NCBI GenBank assembly: GCA_030531025.1
Contig: JAUMTV010000133.1
Coordinates: 1 to 8,180 of the forward strand
Direction: 5' to 3'
Source of the DNA: Turicibacter sp.
GTDB lineage: Bacteria > Bacillota > Bacilli > MOL361 > Turicibacteraceae
DNA: 8,180 bases
The translations under genes and the position numbers were made by a program. Below, one piece after another: positions 1-6,212 of this stretch (its first letter is position 1; the number at the start of each line of letters is the position of its first letter). Under the pieces are notes generated by a model. The model did not search any database. It saw only the letters and a list, made by a program, of their open reading frames with translations, and was not told the DNA's origin.

Positions 1-1
1 T

Positions 2-457
2 AAATTAAATACAGCTTATCATGAAGAACAAGAAGTACGAGACTTATTTTCGAAACTGACTGGGGTAGAGGTACATGAGACATTTCGTTTAAGACCGCCT
101 TTTTATGCAGATTTTGGTCGAAATATTAAAGTCGGGAAAAATGTTTTTATTAACCATTGTTGTACGTTTATGGACCGTGGTGGAATTGTACTAGAAGATG
201 ATGTTTTAATTGGACCTAAAGTGAATTTAATTACGATTAATCATCCACTTGACCCTTCAAAGAGACATTCAACGATTTCAACGCCCATTGTCATTAAGAA
301 AAATGCATGGATAGGAGCTGGAGCCTCGGTTATGCCAGGGATCACGATTGGAGAGAATGCGATGGTAGCAGCGGCAGCTGGTGTTACGAGAGATGTTTCT
401 GATTATGTCTTTGTAGCGGGAATTCCTGCTAAAGTGATTAAATCAGTTCATAATTAA
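2..457 (+). CDS. Sugar O-acetyltransferase (maltose/galactoside acetyltransferase family), 5' end missing
   Basis: The reading frame is open from base 2 to the TAA at 455-457. It gives 151 residues of a protein whose relatives are about 185-210 long, so roughly the first 35-55 residues lie outside the window. The ATG at 170 is internal and not the start, because conserved family sequence continues upstream of it (RLRPPFYADFG, then IKVGKNVFINH). The rest is a left-handed beta-helix of hexapeptide repeats (for example GGIVLEDDVLIGP and the WIGAGASVMPGITIGENA stretch), followed by the family ending VAGIPAKVI. The histidine of INHPLD (codon at 242-244) sits where the catalytic histidine of LacA/Maa enzymes is found. 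Such enzymes are cytosolic trimers that move acetyl from acetyl-CoA to a sugar hydroxyl. The acceptor sugar cannot be told from the sequence. No convincing terminator follows, so some read-through into the next gene is possible. Confidence 0.9.
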   Translation, partial: KLNTAYHEEQEVRDLFSKLTGVEVHETFRLRPPFYADFGRNIKVGKNVFINHCCTFMDRGGIVLEDDVLIGPKVNLITINHPLDPSKRHSTISTPIVIKKNAWIGAGASVMPGITIGENAMVAAAAGVTRDVSDYVFVAGIPAKVIKSVHN

Positions 458-537
458 AAGATAAAGTGCTACGTTATCATCAAGGGATACTTTGGTTATT
501 ATGTATAGACTTTTTTGAGAAGATTATTCACCTTTTA

Positions 538-564
538 TTACTTTAATCGATTCCCTTTTATAAT
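538..564 (+). promoter_or_regulatory. Possible promoter of the FucO-like gene
   Basis: A perfect TATAAT -10 box lies at 559-564, about 60 bases before the start codon. The best -35 at a tolerable distance is TTACTT (538-543, spacer 15), which is weak. The 169-base gap after the acetyltransferase gene contains no other clear signal apart from the Shine-Dalgarno AAAGGAG at 612-618. The call rests mainly on the -10 box. Confidence 0.35.
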
Positions 565-626
565 TACGAATATAACCGCATAGGATAGTGATGTATGAGA
601 TTTGAGACAATAAAGGAGACGAAAGT

Positions 627-1775
627 ATGGCAAATCGTATTGTGTTAAATGAAACATCTTATCATGGATCAGGAGCGATTGGGCACATTGTTGATGAAGC
701 AACCCGTCGCGGATTTAAAAAAGCTTTTATTTGTACGGATCCAGATTTAGTAAAGTTTGGAGTATCAGCGAAAGTGACATCATTATTAGATGAAGCAGGA
801 TTAAATTATGAAGTATATTCGAATATTAAAGCGAATCCGACCATTGAAAATGTACAAACAGGGGTAAGTTCCTATCAAGCTTCGGGGGCTGATTATATTA
901 TTGCTATCGGTGGAGGATCTTCGATGGATACGGCAAAAGCTATTGGAATTATTATTAATAATCCAGAGTTTTCAGATGTTCGTAGTTTAGAAGGAGTAGC
1001 ACCGACTAAAAATCCGTCTGTTCCAATTATCGCGGTTCCAACAACAGCGGGAACAGCAGCTGAAGTCACGATTAATTATGTGATTACTGATATAGAGAAA
1101 AAACGTAAATTTGTTTGTGTAGATACCCATGATATTCCTGTGATTGCGGTAGTGGATCCAGATATGATGGCATCGATGCCTGCAAGTTTAACAGCAGCAA
1201 CTGGAATGGATGCTTTAACGCACGCCATTGAAGGGTATATTACAAAAGCTGCATGGTGTATGACAGATATGTTTCATTTAAAAGCGATCGAATTAATTGC
1301 TCAGTCATTACGTAAAGCTGTAGCCAATGAAGCAGATGGACGCGAAGGAATGGCGTTAGGGCAATATATTGCTGGAATGGGATTTTCAAACGTTGGTCTT
1401 GGAATTGTTCACTCGATGGCACATGCTTTAGGTGCTGTTTATGATACACCACATGGAGTCGCTAATGCGATTTTATTACCGACTGTTATGGCATATAACG
1501 CAGATGCAACTGGGGATAAGTATAAAGAAATTGCTCGCGCGATGGGAGTTGACGGTGTTGATTCTATGACCCAAGCACAATACCGACAAGCAGCAGTTGA
1601 TGCCGTTAGAAAGTTATCAACAGATATTGGAATTCCATCTGATTTGAAAGAAATTGTGAAACGTGAAGATATTCCATTTTTAGCAGAATCAGCAGTTGCT
1701 GATGCCTGCGCGCCAGGAAATCCAAAAGAAGCTAGCTATGAAGATATCGTCGCTTTATATGAATCATTAATTTAA
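627..1775 (+). CDS. fucO: Iron-dependent lactaldehyde reductase / 1,2-propanediol dehydrogenase (group III alcohol dehydrogenase)
   Basis: The 382-residue product matches E. coli FucO in length and nearly collinearly in sequence, from MANR(I/M)xLNET to the C-terminal EDIVALY. As known for FucO, it reduces L-lactaldehyde to (S)-1,2-propanediol with NADH in fucose/rhamnose fermentation, and works in reverse on propanediol. The N-terminal dinucleotide domain shows the GGGS loop (95-98) and Asp38, which in FucO favours NAD over NADP. The Fe2+ ligands are all present: Asp195 and His199 (TGMDALTH), His262 (GIVH) and His276 (TPHG). The signatures TTAGTAAEVT (139-148) and MGFSNVGLGIVHSMAHALGA (251-270) are intact. 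The ATG has AAAGGAG eight bases upstream. No other fucose or rhamnose genes lie in the window, so it is a stand-alone unit and could also act on other short alcohols or aldehydes. The family assignment is firm, the exact substrate less so. Confidence 0.93.
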   Translation: MANRIVLNETSYHGSGAIGHIVDEATRRGFKKAFICTDPDLVKFGVSAKVTSLLDEAGLNYEVYSNIKANPTIENVQTGVSSYQASGADYIIAIGGGSSMDTAKAIGIIINNPEFSDVRSLEGVAPTKNPSVPIIAVPTTAGTAAEVTINYVITDIEKKRKFVCVDTHDIPVIAVVDPDMMASMPASLTAATGMDALTHAIEGYITKAAWCMTDMFHLKAIELIAQSLRKAVANEADGREGMALGQYIAGMGFSNVGLGIVHSMAHALGAVYDTPHGVANAILLPTVMAYNADATGDKYKEIARAMGVDGVDSMTQAQYRQAAVDAVRKLSTDIGIPSDLKEIVKREDIPFLAESAVADACAPGNPKEASYEDIVALYESLI

Positions 1776-1817
1776 AAAATATAAAAAGTCGTCCTAGGAT
1801 GACTTTTTATATTTTTT
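1774..1817 (+). terminator. Long intrinsic terminator after the FucO-like gene
   Basis: An almost perfect inverted repeat begins inside the stop codon. Bases 1774-1793 pair with 1798-1817 with one G-T wobble (1791/1800), around a loop of about four bases (CTAG). The inner GTCGTCC/GGATGAC part is GC-containing. The outer part is A-tract against T-tract, which supplies the U-run for + strand termination. Its symmetry means it would also work on the other strand, but no - strand gene ends here. Confidence 0.9.
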
Positions 1818-1829
1818 AATGTATATAGA

Positions 1830-1858
1830 TGTTAAATTTGGGGTGAAAAAACTATAAT
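1830..1858 (+). promoter_or_regulatory. Probable promoter of the first DUF7309/DUF6930-like gene
   Basis: A perfect TATAAT -10 box lies at 1853-1858, 29 bases before the start codon, immediately after the upstream terminator. The hexamer 17 bases further up is TGTTAA (1830-1835), a poor -35. The -10 box runs into AAAGGAAA, so ATAATAAAGGAAA (1854-1866) is identical to the sequence in the promoter of the paralogous gene at 6178-6190. Confidence 0.5.
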
Positions 1859-1874
1859 AAAGGAAAGATGTGAG

Positions 1875-1880
1875 AAGGAG
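1875..1880 (+). promoter_or_regulatory. Ribosome binding site fixing the start at 1888
   Basis: AAGGAG lies seven bases before the ATG at 1888. The frame is open further upstream to a GTG at 1870, but using that codon would put this Shine-Dalgarno inside the coding sequence (encoding RRR). The ATG is therefore preferred. Confidence 0.8.
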
Positions 1881-1887
1881 AACAAAC

Positions 1888-3270
1888 ATGGACGCAAATA
1901 ATTTAGAGTTATGGACAAATCTATATGGAGCTTGTAAAGATTTAAGAAAATTAAATCCATGGGAGTTTTATAGCAGTGAAGATATCGTAATTATTAAAGA
2001 TCCAGTAACAAATGTGTTAGGTTATTGTATCATCGAAGAGGATCGATTAGATGGGACACTAAGCTTGTCTATCTTAATTGGACAACATGGGATAGCTGCT
2101 TATTTAGAATCTTTAAATTTTGATTTTGAAGATTTAGATGATATGGATTATATTAAATCGATGTTGAATCAAGACGGATTCAAAATTGTTTATGGTAGTA
2201 AAGATGAATTGTTTGTCGAAGATTATGAGCACATTCGATCAGTTGGGATGAGCTTTAGAGGTAAAAGTCATTGGCCTGTAATTAGACGATTATTTCCTGG
2301 TTCAAGACCATGGTTACTTGAAGCAAAGGCAGATATTATTTTGTTAACGACGTATTTAACACAATTACGACAAGTTTTAATACAAGTTGATCAAGGAAAG
2401 CTAGATTACTCTGACGATTGTTACTTGATGTCAAGTTATCGTAATGAACGATGGGAAGTTGAATATATTGATAAAGATGATTTGCTGAGTGAAGAAGAGC
2501 TGTTCATTTATCTGAATGATCTAAAAGCTCATCGTATTAAAAAGTTACCTAAAAAGATGGATATCATTGAAGGGCATCAGTTTTATTTAAATAAACCACT
2601 GTGGGATGAAACAATGAATCGTGAGATGTTCCCGCTACTGACAACATTTGTTGATCATAGTACTGGAGAAGTTTACTCAGGTGAACTTTATAAATCAACA
2701 AAGGAAGAGTTAGAACAAATTAGTAATCGCTTAGCCAATTTGCTACTCACTCAACTAAACTTTAGACCACGAGAAATTATTGTCTCAGATGAACGATTCT
2801 TTAATCTAATTAGTGACTTTTGTGAAAAAGCAGAGATTGAATGTCACGTAGGACCAACTTTAGAAGCGGAGAAGTTTATGCATTCGTTTATAGAAAGTCA
2901 AACAGGGCAATTAGAGGGGGAAGAACAAGTTTTATTACAATTAATAGAAGCAGCAGAGCAATCTTACGAAGTCATGATTGAAACCGACTTAGGTCAAAGG
3001 TTAAGTTTGACGGAGAAGGCAGCATTAAAAGATATTTGGATTTATTCAGTGTTATTTATGTACAAAGAATTTGGTGAACTGCCAGGAAGTTGGAGTAAAG
3101 AAGGATTTGAATCGTTACTACAATCTCAACTATTAGAAGAGAGCGTTAAAAAAGAGTATCAACCTTATCTTGTTTCTTCGATTAAAGCGTATTTAAACTG
3201 CCAACAAGAACTAGGATTATTTAAAAATTCATTCACATTAACTCATATTTTATCTAAATATTATAACTAA
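1888..3270 (+). CDS. Uncharacterised DUF7309/DUF6930-like protein, copy 1
   Basis: This 460-residue protein has no signal peptide or membrane segment and is presumably cytosolic. The N-terminal part (about 1-170) carries LYGACKDLRKLNPWEF, KDPVTNVLGYC and later GMSFRGKSHWPVIRRLFPG...PW. I recognise that pattern from proteins annotated DUF7309. The middle (about 213-335) starts HRIKKLP and continues through MFPLLTTFVDHSTGEVYSGEL to a REIIVSDERF strand, as in DUF6930. The remainder (about 345-460) is acidic and helical, with KEFGELPGSW. A second gene 2.9 kb downstream encodes a paralogue with the same three-part order. Function is unknown: no catalytic motif, metal site or nucleic-acid-binding motif could be identified. 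The gene has its own promoter and terminator, converges on the flavodiiron gene, and is not in an operon. The DUF names are from memory and should be checked by profile search. Confidence 0.85.
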   Translation: MDANNLELWTNLYGACKDLRKLNPWEFYSSEDIVIIKDPVTNVLGYCIIEEDRLDGTLSLSILIGQHGIAAYLESLNFDFEDLDDMDYIKSMLNQDGFKIVYGSKDELFVEDYEHIRSVGMSFRGKSHWPVIRRLFPGSRPWLLEAKADIILLTTYLTQLRQVLIQVDQGKLDYSDDCYLMSSYRNERWEVEYIDKDDLLSEEELFIYLNDLKAHRIKKLPKKMDIIEGHQFYLNKPLWDETMNREMFPLLTTFVDHSTGEVYSGELYKSTKEELEQISNRLANLLLTQLNFRPREIIVSDERFFNLISDFCEKAEIECHVGPTLEAEKFMHSFIESQTGQLEGEEQVLLQLIEAAEQSYEVMIETDLGQRLSLTEKAALKDIWIYSVLFMYKEFGELPGSWSKEGFESLLQSQLLEESVKKEYQPYLVSSIKAYLNCQQELGLFKNSFTLTHILSKYYN

Positions 3271-3302
3271 AAAAAAGATGGTCTAAAATGACCATCTTTT
3301 TT
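3271..3302. terminator. Bidirectional terminator between convergent genes
   Basis: A 13-bp perfect stem (3271-3283 with 3290-3302) encloses a six-base loop, TAAAAT. GATGGTC/GACCATC forms the GC-bearing core, and A6 and T6 flank it. It starts directly after the TAA of the + strand gene and lies three bases from the stop codon of the - strand flavodiiron gene. With a U-run on either transcript it should end both. Confidence 0.93.
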
Positions 3303-3304
3303 CA

Positions 3305-5923
3305 TTAGCGATATAATTTTGAAACGACTGTTGCGTAATCGTCACCGTTACGAACACCTGTTAATAAAACACTTGCTTTTGAAATATCTTTGAATAAGAC
3401 ACCATATACTAACTGATTATCTTTGAAGTATAATTTTTTGAATAAACCTGTTTTAGCATTAGAATCTAATAATACTTGGTAATCTTCAATATTTTCTGTT
3501 GGATATGACCCCATCGCAAATACTTCTGTATCGAAGGCGATTAATGATAATGGTTCTACTTTATTAGCGAATTCTGCTTGATCTCCAACTGCATTGATTC
3601 CAGCTACTTTTCCTTGTTCAATAGCTGGTGCCCAAAGGTTAGTTGAAACTCCTTCAAATTCAGCTACATCACCACAAGCATAAATATCTGATACTGATGT
3701 TTGCATTTGAGCGTTAACAACAATTCCACGGTTAACTTCAATATTTGCAGCTTGTGCTAATTGCGTATTAGCACGAACACCTGCACTAATAACAACAACA
3801 TCAGCTTCAATAGTTTCACCTGAAACTTTAACACCAGTTACTTTTTCATCTGTCGCTACGATTTCTTCAACATTAATACCTGTGCGAACGTCAATATTTC
3901 TTGCAACTAAAACGTTGTTGATAAATGATGAAGCATCTTCATCTAATTGACGAGGCATTAATCGATCAGCTACTTCTAAAACAGTTACGTTTAATCCTAA
4001 TTCTTGTAAGGCATCAGCCGCTTCTAATCCTAAAACGCCACCACCAATAATGACAGCTTTTTGTTTACCTGCTGCATAGTTACGTAATGCTAATGAATCT
4101 GTGTTGTATTTAACAGAGAATACACCTTCTGAATCTGCACCTTTAATTGGTGGAATAAAGTTTGATGTTCCTGTTGCTAAAATTAATTTATCATAAGCTA
4201 CTTGACTACCATCTTCAAGGGTTAAAACTTTTTCATTAGTGTTTAACGCTGTGACTGTTGTGTTTAATTGCACGTTAATATTATTCTCAGTATACCAATT
4301 TTCAGGGTTTAAGTTGAATTCTTCAGCTGATACATCTTTCACAATTAAATCTGATAAAGCTGGACGGTAGTATGGATAGCTTGATTCTGCACTAATCATT
4401 GTAATTGAAGCAACTTCGTTACGAGTACGAATTGCATTAGCAGCAGTAACCGCAGCAACACCACCACCAACAATTACGAACTTTTCATCTGTCGTTGATT
4501 TGAAGTTGACGATTTCTTCTTCATAGATTTCAAATAAGTCAGATCCAACTCCACATGCTGGACAAACTTCTGGTGGTAAAACACCTGGGTAAACTTCACC
4601 ACAGATAATGCAACGCCATAAAACAACTTTTCCACTTGGATTTAATTCTTCAGCTGTTAAAGCAGCACCTGTATCTTTCTTACGTGCTGGAACTTTTCCA
4701 GTTAAGATACTATTGGCAAATAATTTACCGAAATCAATAGCAGCTTGAGTTTCACTAGCTGAAGCACGGAATTTAATTTTAAATCCATCAATGACTTTCA
4801 TACGTAATTGATGTAAACGATCCATGATGTTATCCACACCTTCACCGCTCCATCCGTATGAACCAAAGGCAGAAACGATTTTTCCACCATGAACGATTGG
4901 ATTTAAGTTAATAGCTAAATCCCAAATAATTGGAAGAGCATCTCCGTTAATTGTACATGTTCCAAGTAAGATTCCATCAGCATCTGCAAAGTGTGCTAAA
5001 ACTTCATCTTTCTTTTGTGGATAATTTAAAATATCTAAGTTATAAGGAATGACTTGAATGCTTGAATCCACTTCATGAATTCCTTTTGTAATAGCTTGAG
5101 CTAATTCTTCTGTATATCCATAAGCTGATACATAAGGCATCACAACTTTTTTAGGTTCTTCTTTAGGAGCCGGTGTTGACCAATTACGATAAGTTTCGAT
5201 AATTTCATCAATACGTGTGTCTAATACTGGCCCATGACCTGGACAAACAATATCTAAATTTAAATCGTTAATTTTGTTAATTGCTTTAATAACATATGGC
5301 TTAAATGGTGAGAAGATTGCTGTATAGTAATAAAGAAGTGCATCTTGATAAGCTTCTTCTTCACTTTCAGGAACCTCAGATAATTTGATTCCGTATTTAG
5401 GGCTGTAATGAGATCCAAATGAATCGCATGTAAATAAGATATTATCTGAACTCATGTAAGTATACATTGAATCAGGCCAGTGTAAGAATGGTGCTGGGAT
5501 AAATTCAAATGTTTTATCACCTAATGAGAATGTTTTTAAACTTTCAGCTGTTAAATAGTTGAAGTCGATATTTAAAATATCTTTTAAGTAAGTAATCGCT
5601 GTTTTAGAACCGATAACTGTTAGTCCAGGGATCAGCTTAACTAATCGTCCAATTGATCCTGCATGATCAGGCTCTGTATGGTTCGTAATAATATATTTAA
5701 TATTATTTAAATCACCGATCGCTTCTTCAATTTTTTCTAAATATGAATCAAAGAATTTTTCTTTAACTGTTTCGATTAAAATAGCTCCTTCAGCTGTATT
5801 AACTAAATAAGAGTTATACGTTGTTCCGTATTTCGTTTCCATGATAATATCGAAGACATCTAAATGTGGGTCTAAAATCCCTAACCAATAGACATCTTGT
5901 TTTAATGATACAGATTGAATCAT
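3305..5923 (-). CDS. Multidomain flavodiiron protein: NADH-dependent O2/NO reductase fused to rubredoxin and NADH:rubredoxin reductase
   Basis: This 872-residue soluble protein holds a complete electron chain. Residues 1-250 are the metallo-beta-lactamase-like diiron domain with the full ligand set: His82, Glu84, Asp86 (HTEPDH), His148 (LHWPD), Asp167 (TCDSFG) and His230 (CPGHGP). Residues 258-410 are a flavodoxin domain with FMN loops SAYGYTEELA, GTCTINGDALP and SAFGSYGWSGEG. Residues 433-467 form a short-spaced rubredoxin with Fe ligands Cys438, Cys441, Cys454 and Cys457 (CxxC-x12-CxxC). Residues 480-872 are an FAD/NAD(P) reductase with VGGGVAA (485-491), IGGGVLGLEAA (626-636), Glu650 at the NAD-domain strand end (favouring NADH) and YACGDVAE (748-755). 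From knowledge of the family, electrons should flow NADH to FAD to rubredoxin iron to FMN to diiron, reducing O2 to water or NO to N2O. The architecture matches the clostridial class known as FDP_F (class name recalled). The start has GGAGG (5931-5935) seven bases upstream. Confidence 0.95.
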   Translation of the reverse strand: MIQSVSLKQDVYWLGILDPHLDVFDIIMETKYGTTYNSYLVNTAEGAILIETVKEKFFDSYLEKIEEAIGDLNNIKYIITNHTEPDHAGSIGRLVKLIPGLTVIGSKTAITYLKDILNIDFNYLTAESLKTFSLGDKTFEFIPAPFLHWPDSMYTYMSSDNILFTCDSFGSHYSPKYGIKLSEVPESEEEAYQDALLYYYTAIFSPFKPYVIKAINKINDLNLDIVCPGHGPVLDTRIDEIIETYRNWSTPAPKEEPKKVVMPYVSAYGYTEELAQAITKGIHEVDSSIQVIPYNLDILNYPQKKDEVLAHFADADGILLGTCTINGDALPIIWDLAINLNPIVHGGKIVSAFGSYGWSGEGVDNIMDRLHQLRMKVIDGFKIKFRASASETQAAIDFGKLFANSILTGKVPARKKDTGAALTAEELNPSGKVVLWRCIICGEVYPGVLPPEVCPACGVGSDLFEIYEEEIVNFKSTTDEKFVIVGGGVAAVTAANAIRTRNEVASITMISAESSYPYYRPALSDLIVKDVSAEEFNLNPENWYTENNINVQLNTTVTALNTNEKVLTLEDGSQVAYDKLILATGTSNFIPPIKGADSEGVFSVKYNTDSLALRNYAAGKQKAVIIGGGVLGLEAADALQELGLNVTVLEVADRLMPRQLDEDASSFINNVLVARNIDVRTGINVEEIVATDEKVTGVKVSGETIEADVVVISAGVRANTQLAQAANIEVNRGIVVNAQMQTSVSDIYACGDVAEFEGVSTNLWAPAIEQGKVAGINAVGDQAEFANKVEPLSLIAFDTEVFAMGSYPTENIEDYQVLLDSNAKTGLFKKLYFKDNQLVYGVLFKDISKASVLLTGVRNGDDYATVVSKLYR

Positions 5924-5998
5924 AAGATCGCCTCCACTTATTAAATTAGAAATAGATTAGTTTCCAATAATCTCACTCCATGATGTCTTTTAGTGATG

Positions 5999-6027
5999 AC
6001 TATAAGAGTTATTGCGGCACATTGAAA
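5999..6027 (-). promoter_or_regulatory. Probable promoter of the flavodiiron gene
   Basis: Read on the - strand, TATAGT (5999-6004) is a 5/6 match to a -10 box. It lies 17 bases downstream of TTTCAA (6022-6027), a weak -35 with three of six matches. Transcription would start near 5992, leaving a leader of about 70 bases. The weak -35 overlaps an imperfect inverted repeat (6018-6032), which would suit control by an activator or repressor. Confidence 0.45.
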
Positions 6028-6032
6028 TTGTG
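6018..6032. promoter_or_regulatory. Imperfect palindrome over the flavodiiron -35 region, possible operator
   Basis: CACATTGAAATTGTG is a 15-base near-palindrome (CACA...TGTG arms with one mismatched pair inside) overlapping the predicted -35 hexamer. It resembles a dimeric-regulator half-site layout in general form only. It is not a good match to the FNR/CRP, Rex or NsrR consensus sites I know. In an AT-rich intergenic region a match of this size may be chance. Confidence 0.25.
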
Positions 6033-6154
6033 AGTTTTTTAATTTATTTCTAGTTATAAAATAAATCACAAACTTAGATAACGCAAGGAAGATGCACTTT
6101 TATTTTTAAACTTCAATTGAATCTAAAATTTATCACATTAATTCTAATAGTATG

Positions 6155-6182
6155 TGTAAAATTTTCTAGAATATACCATAAT
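6155..6182 (+). promoter_or_regulatory. Probable promoter of the second DUF7309/DUF6930-like gene
   Basis: CATAAT (6177-6182) is a 5/6 match to a -10 box, with TGTAAA (6155-6160) 16 bases upstream as a weak -35 like that of the paralogue (TGTTAA). The spacer includes the 8-bp palindrome TTCTAGAA (6164-6171). The -10 runs into AAAGGAAA, repeating the 13-base string found in front of copy 1. This promoter is divergent from that of the flavodiiron gene. Confidence 0.45.
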
Positions 6183-6196
6183 AAAGGAAATAAATT

Positions 6197-6204
6197 AAAG
6201 GGAG
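6197..6204 (+). promoter_or_regulatory. Ribosome binding site favouring the GTG start at 6213
   Basis: AAAGGGAG sits eight bases before GTG at 6213, but only two bases before the in-frame ATG at 6207. Normal spacing therefore selects the GTG. The resulting N-terminus, MKATRSELNELYGAA, aligns with copy 1 (LELWTNLYGAC) without an odd extension. Confidence 0.7.
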
Positions 6205-6212
6205 CGATGATC

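Noticed and set aside
170..457. A short 95-residue acetyltransferase starting at ATG 170
   Set aside because: Conserved family residues continue upstream in the same frame to the window edge, so this is an internal methionine of a truncated longer gene.
465..495. Possible terminator hairpin after the acetyltransferase gene (AAAGTG...ATACTTT)
   Set aside because: Only about five terminal bases pair and the interior does not, so it is too weak to call.
1240..1452. 70-codon open frame on the - strand
   Set aside because: It lies antisense within the well-supported FucO-like gene, has no Shine-Dalgarno context of note and its translation resembles no family I recognise.
6028..6071. TTGTGA...TCACAA half-sites as a Rex- or CRP-like operator
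   Set aside because: The half-sites are about 32 bases apart, far beyond the spacing used by these regulators.
6117..6212. N-terminal extension of copy 2 from TTG with a hydrophobic stretch (FITLILIVCV) resembling a signal peptide
   Set aside because: There is no Shine-Dalgarno before the TTG. The extension overlaps the predicted promoter, and the paralogue has no counterpart. The hydrophobic look is what AT-rich noncoding DNA often translates to.
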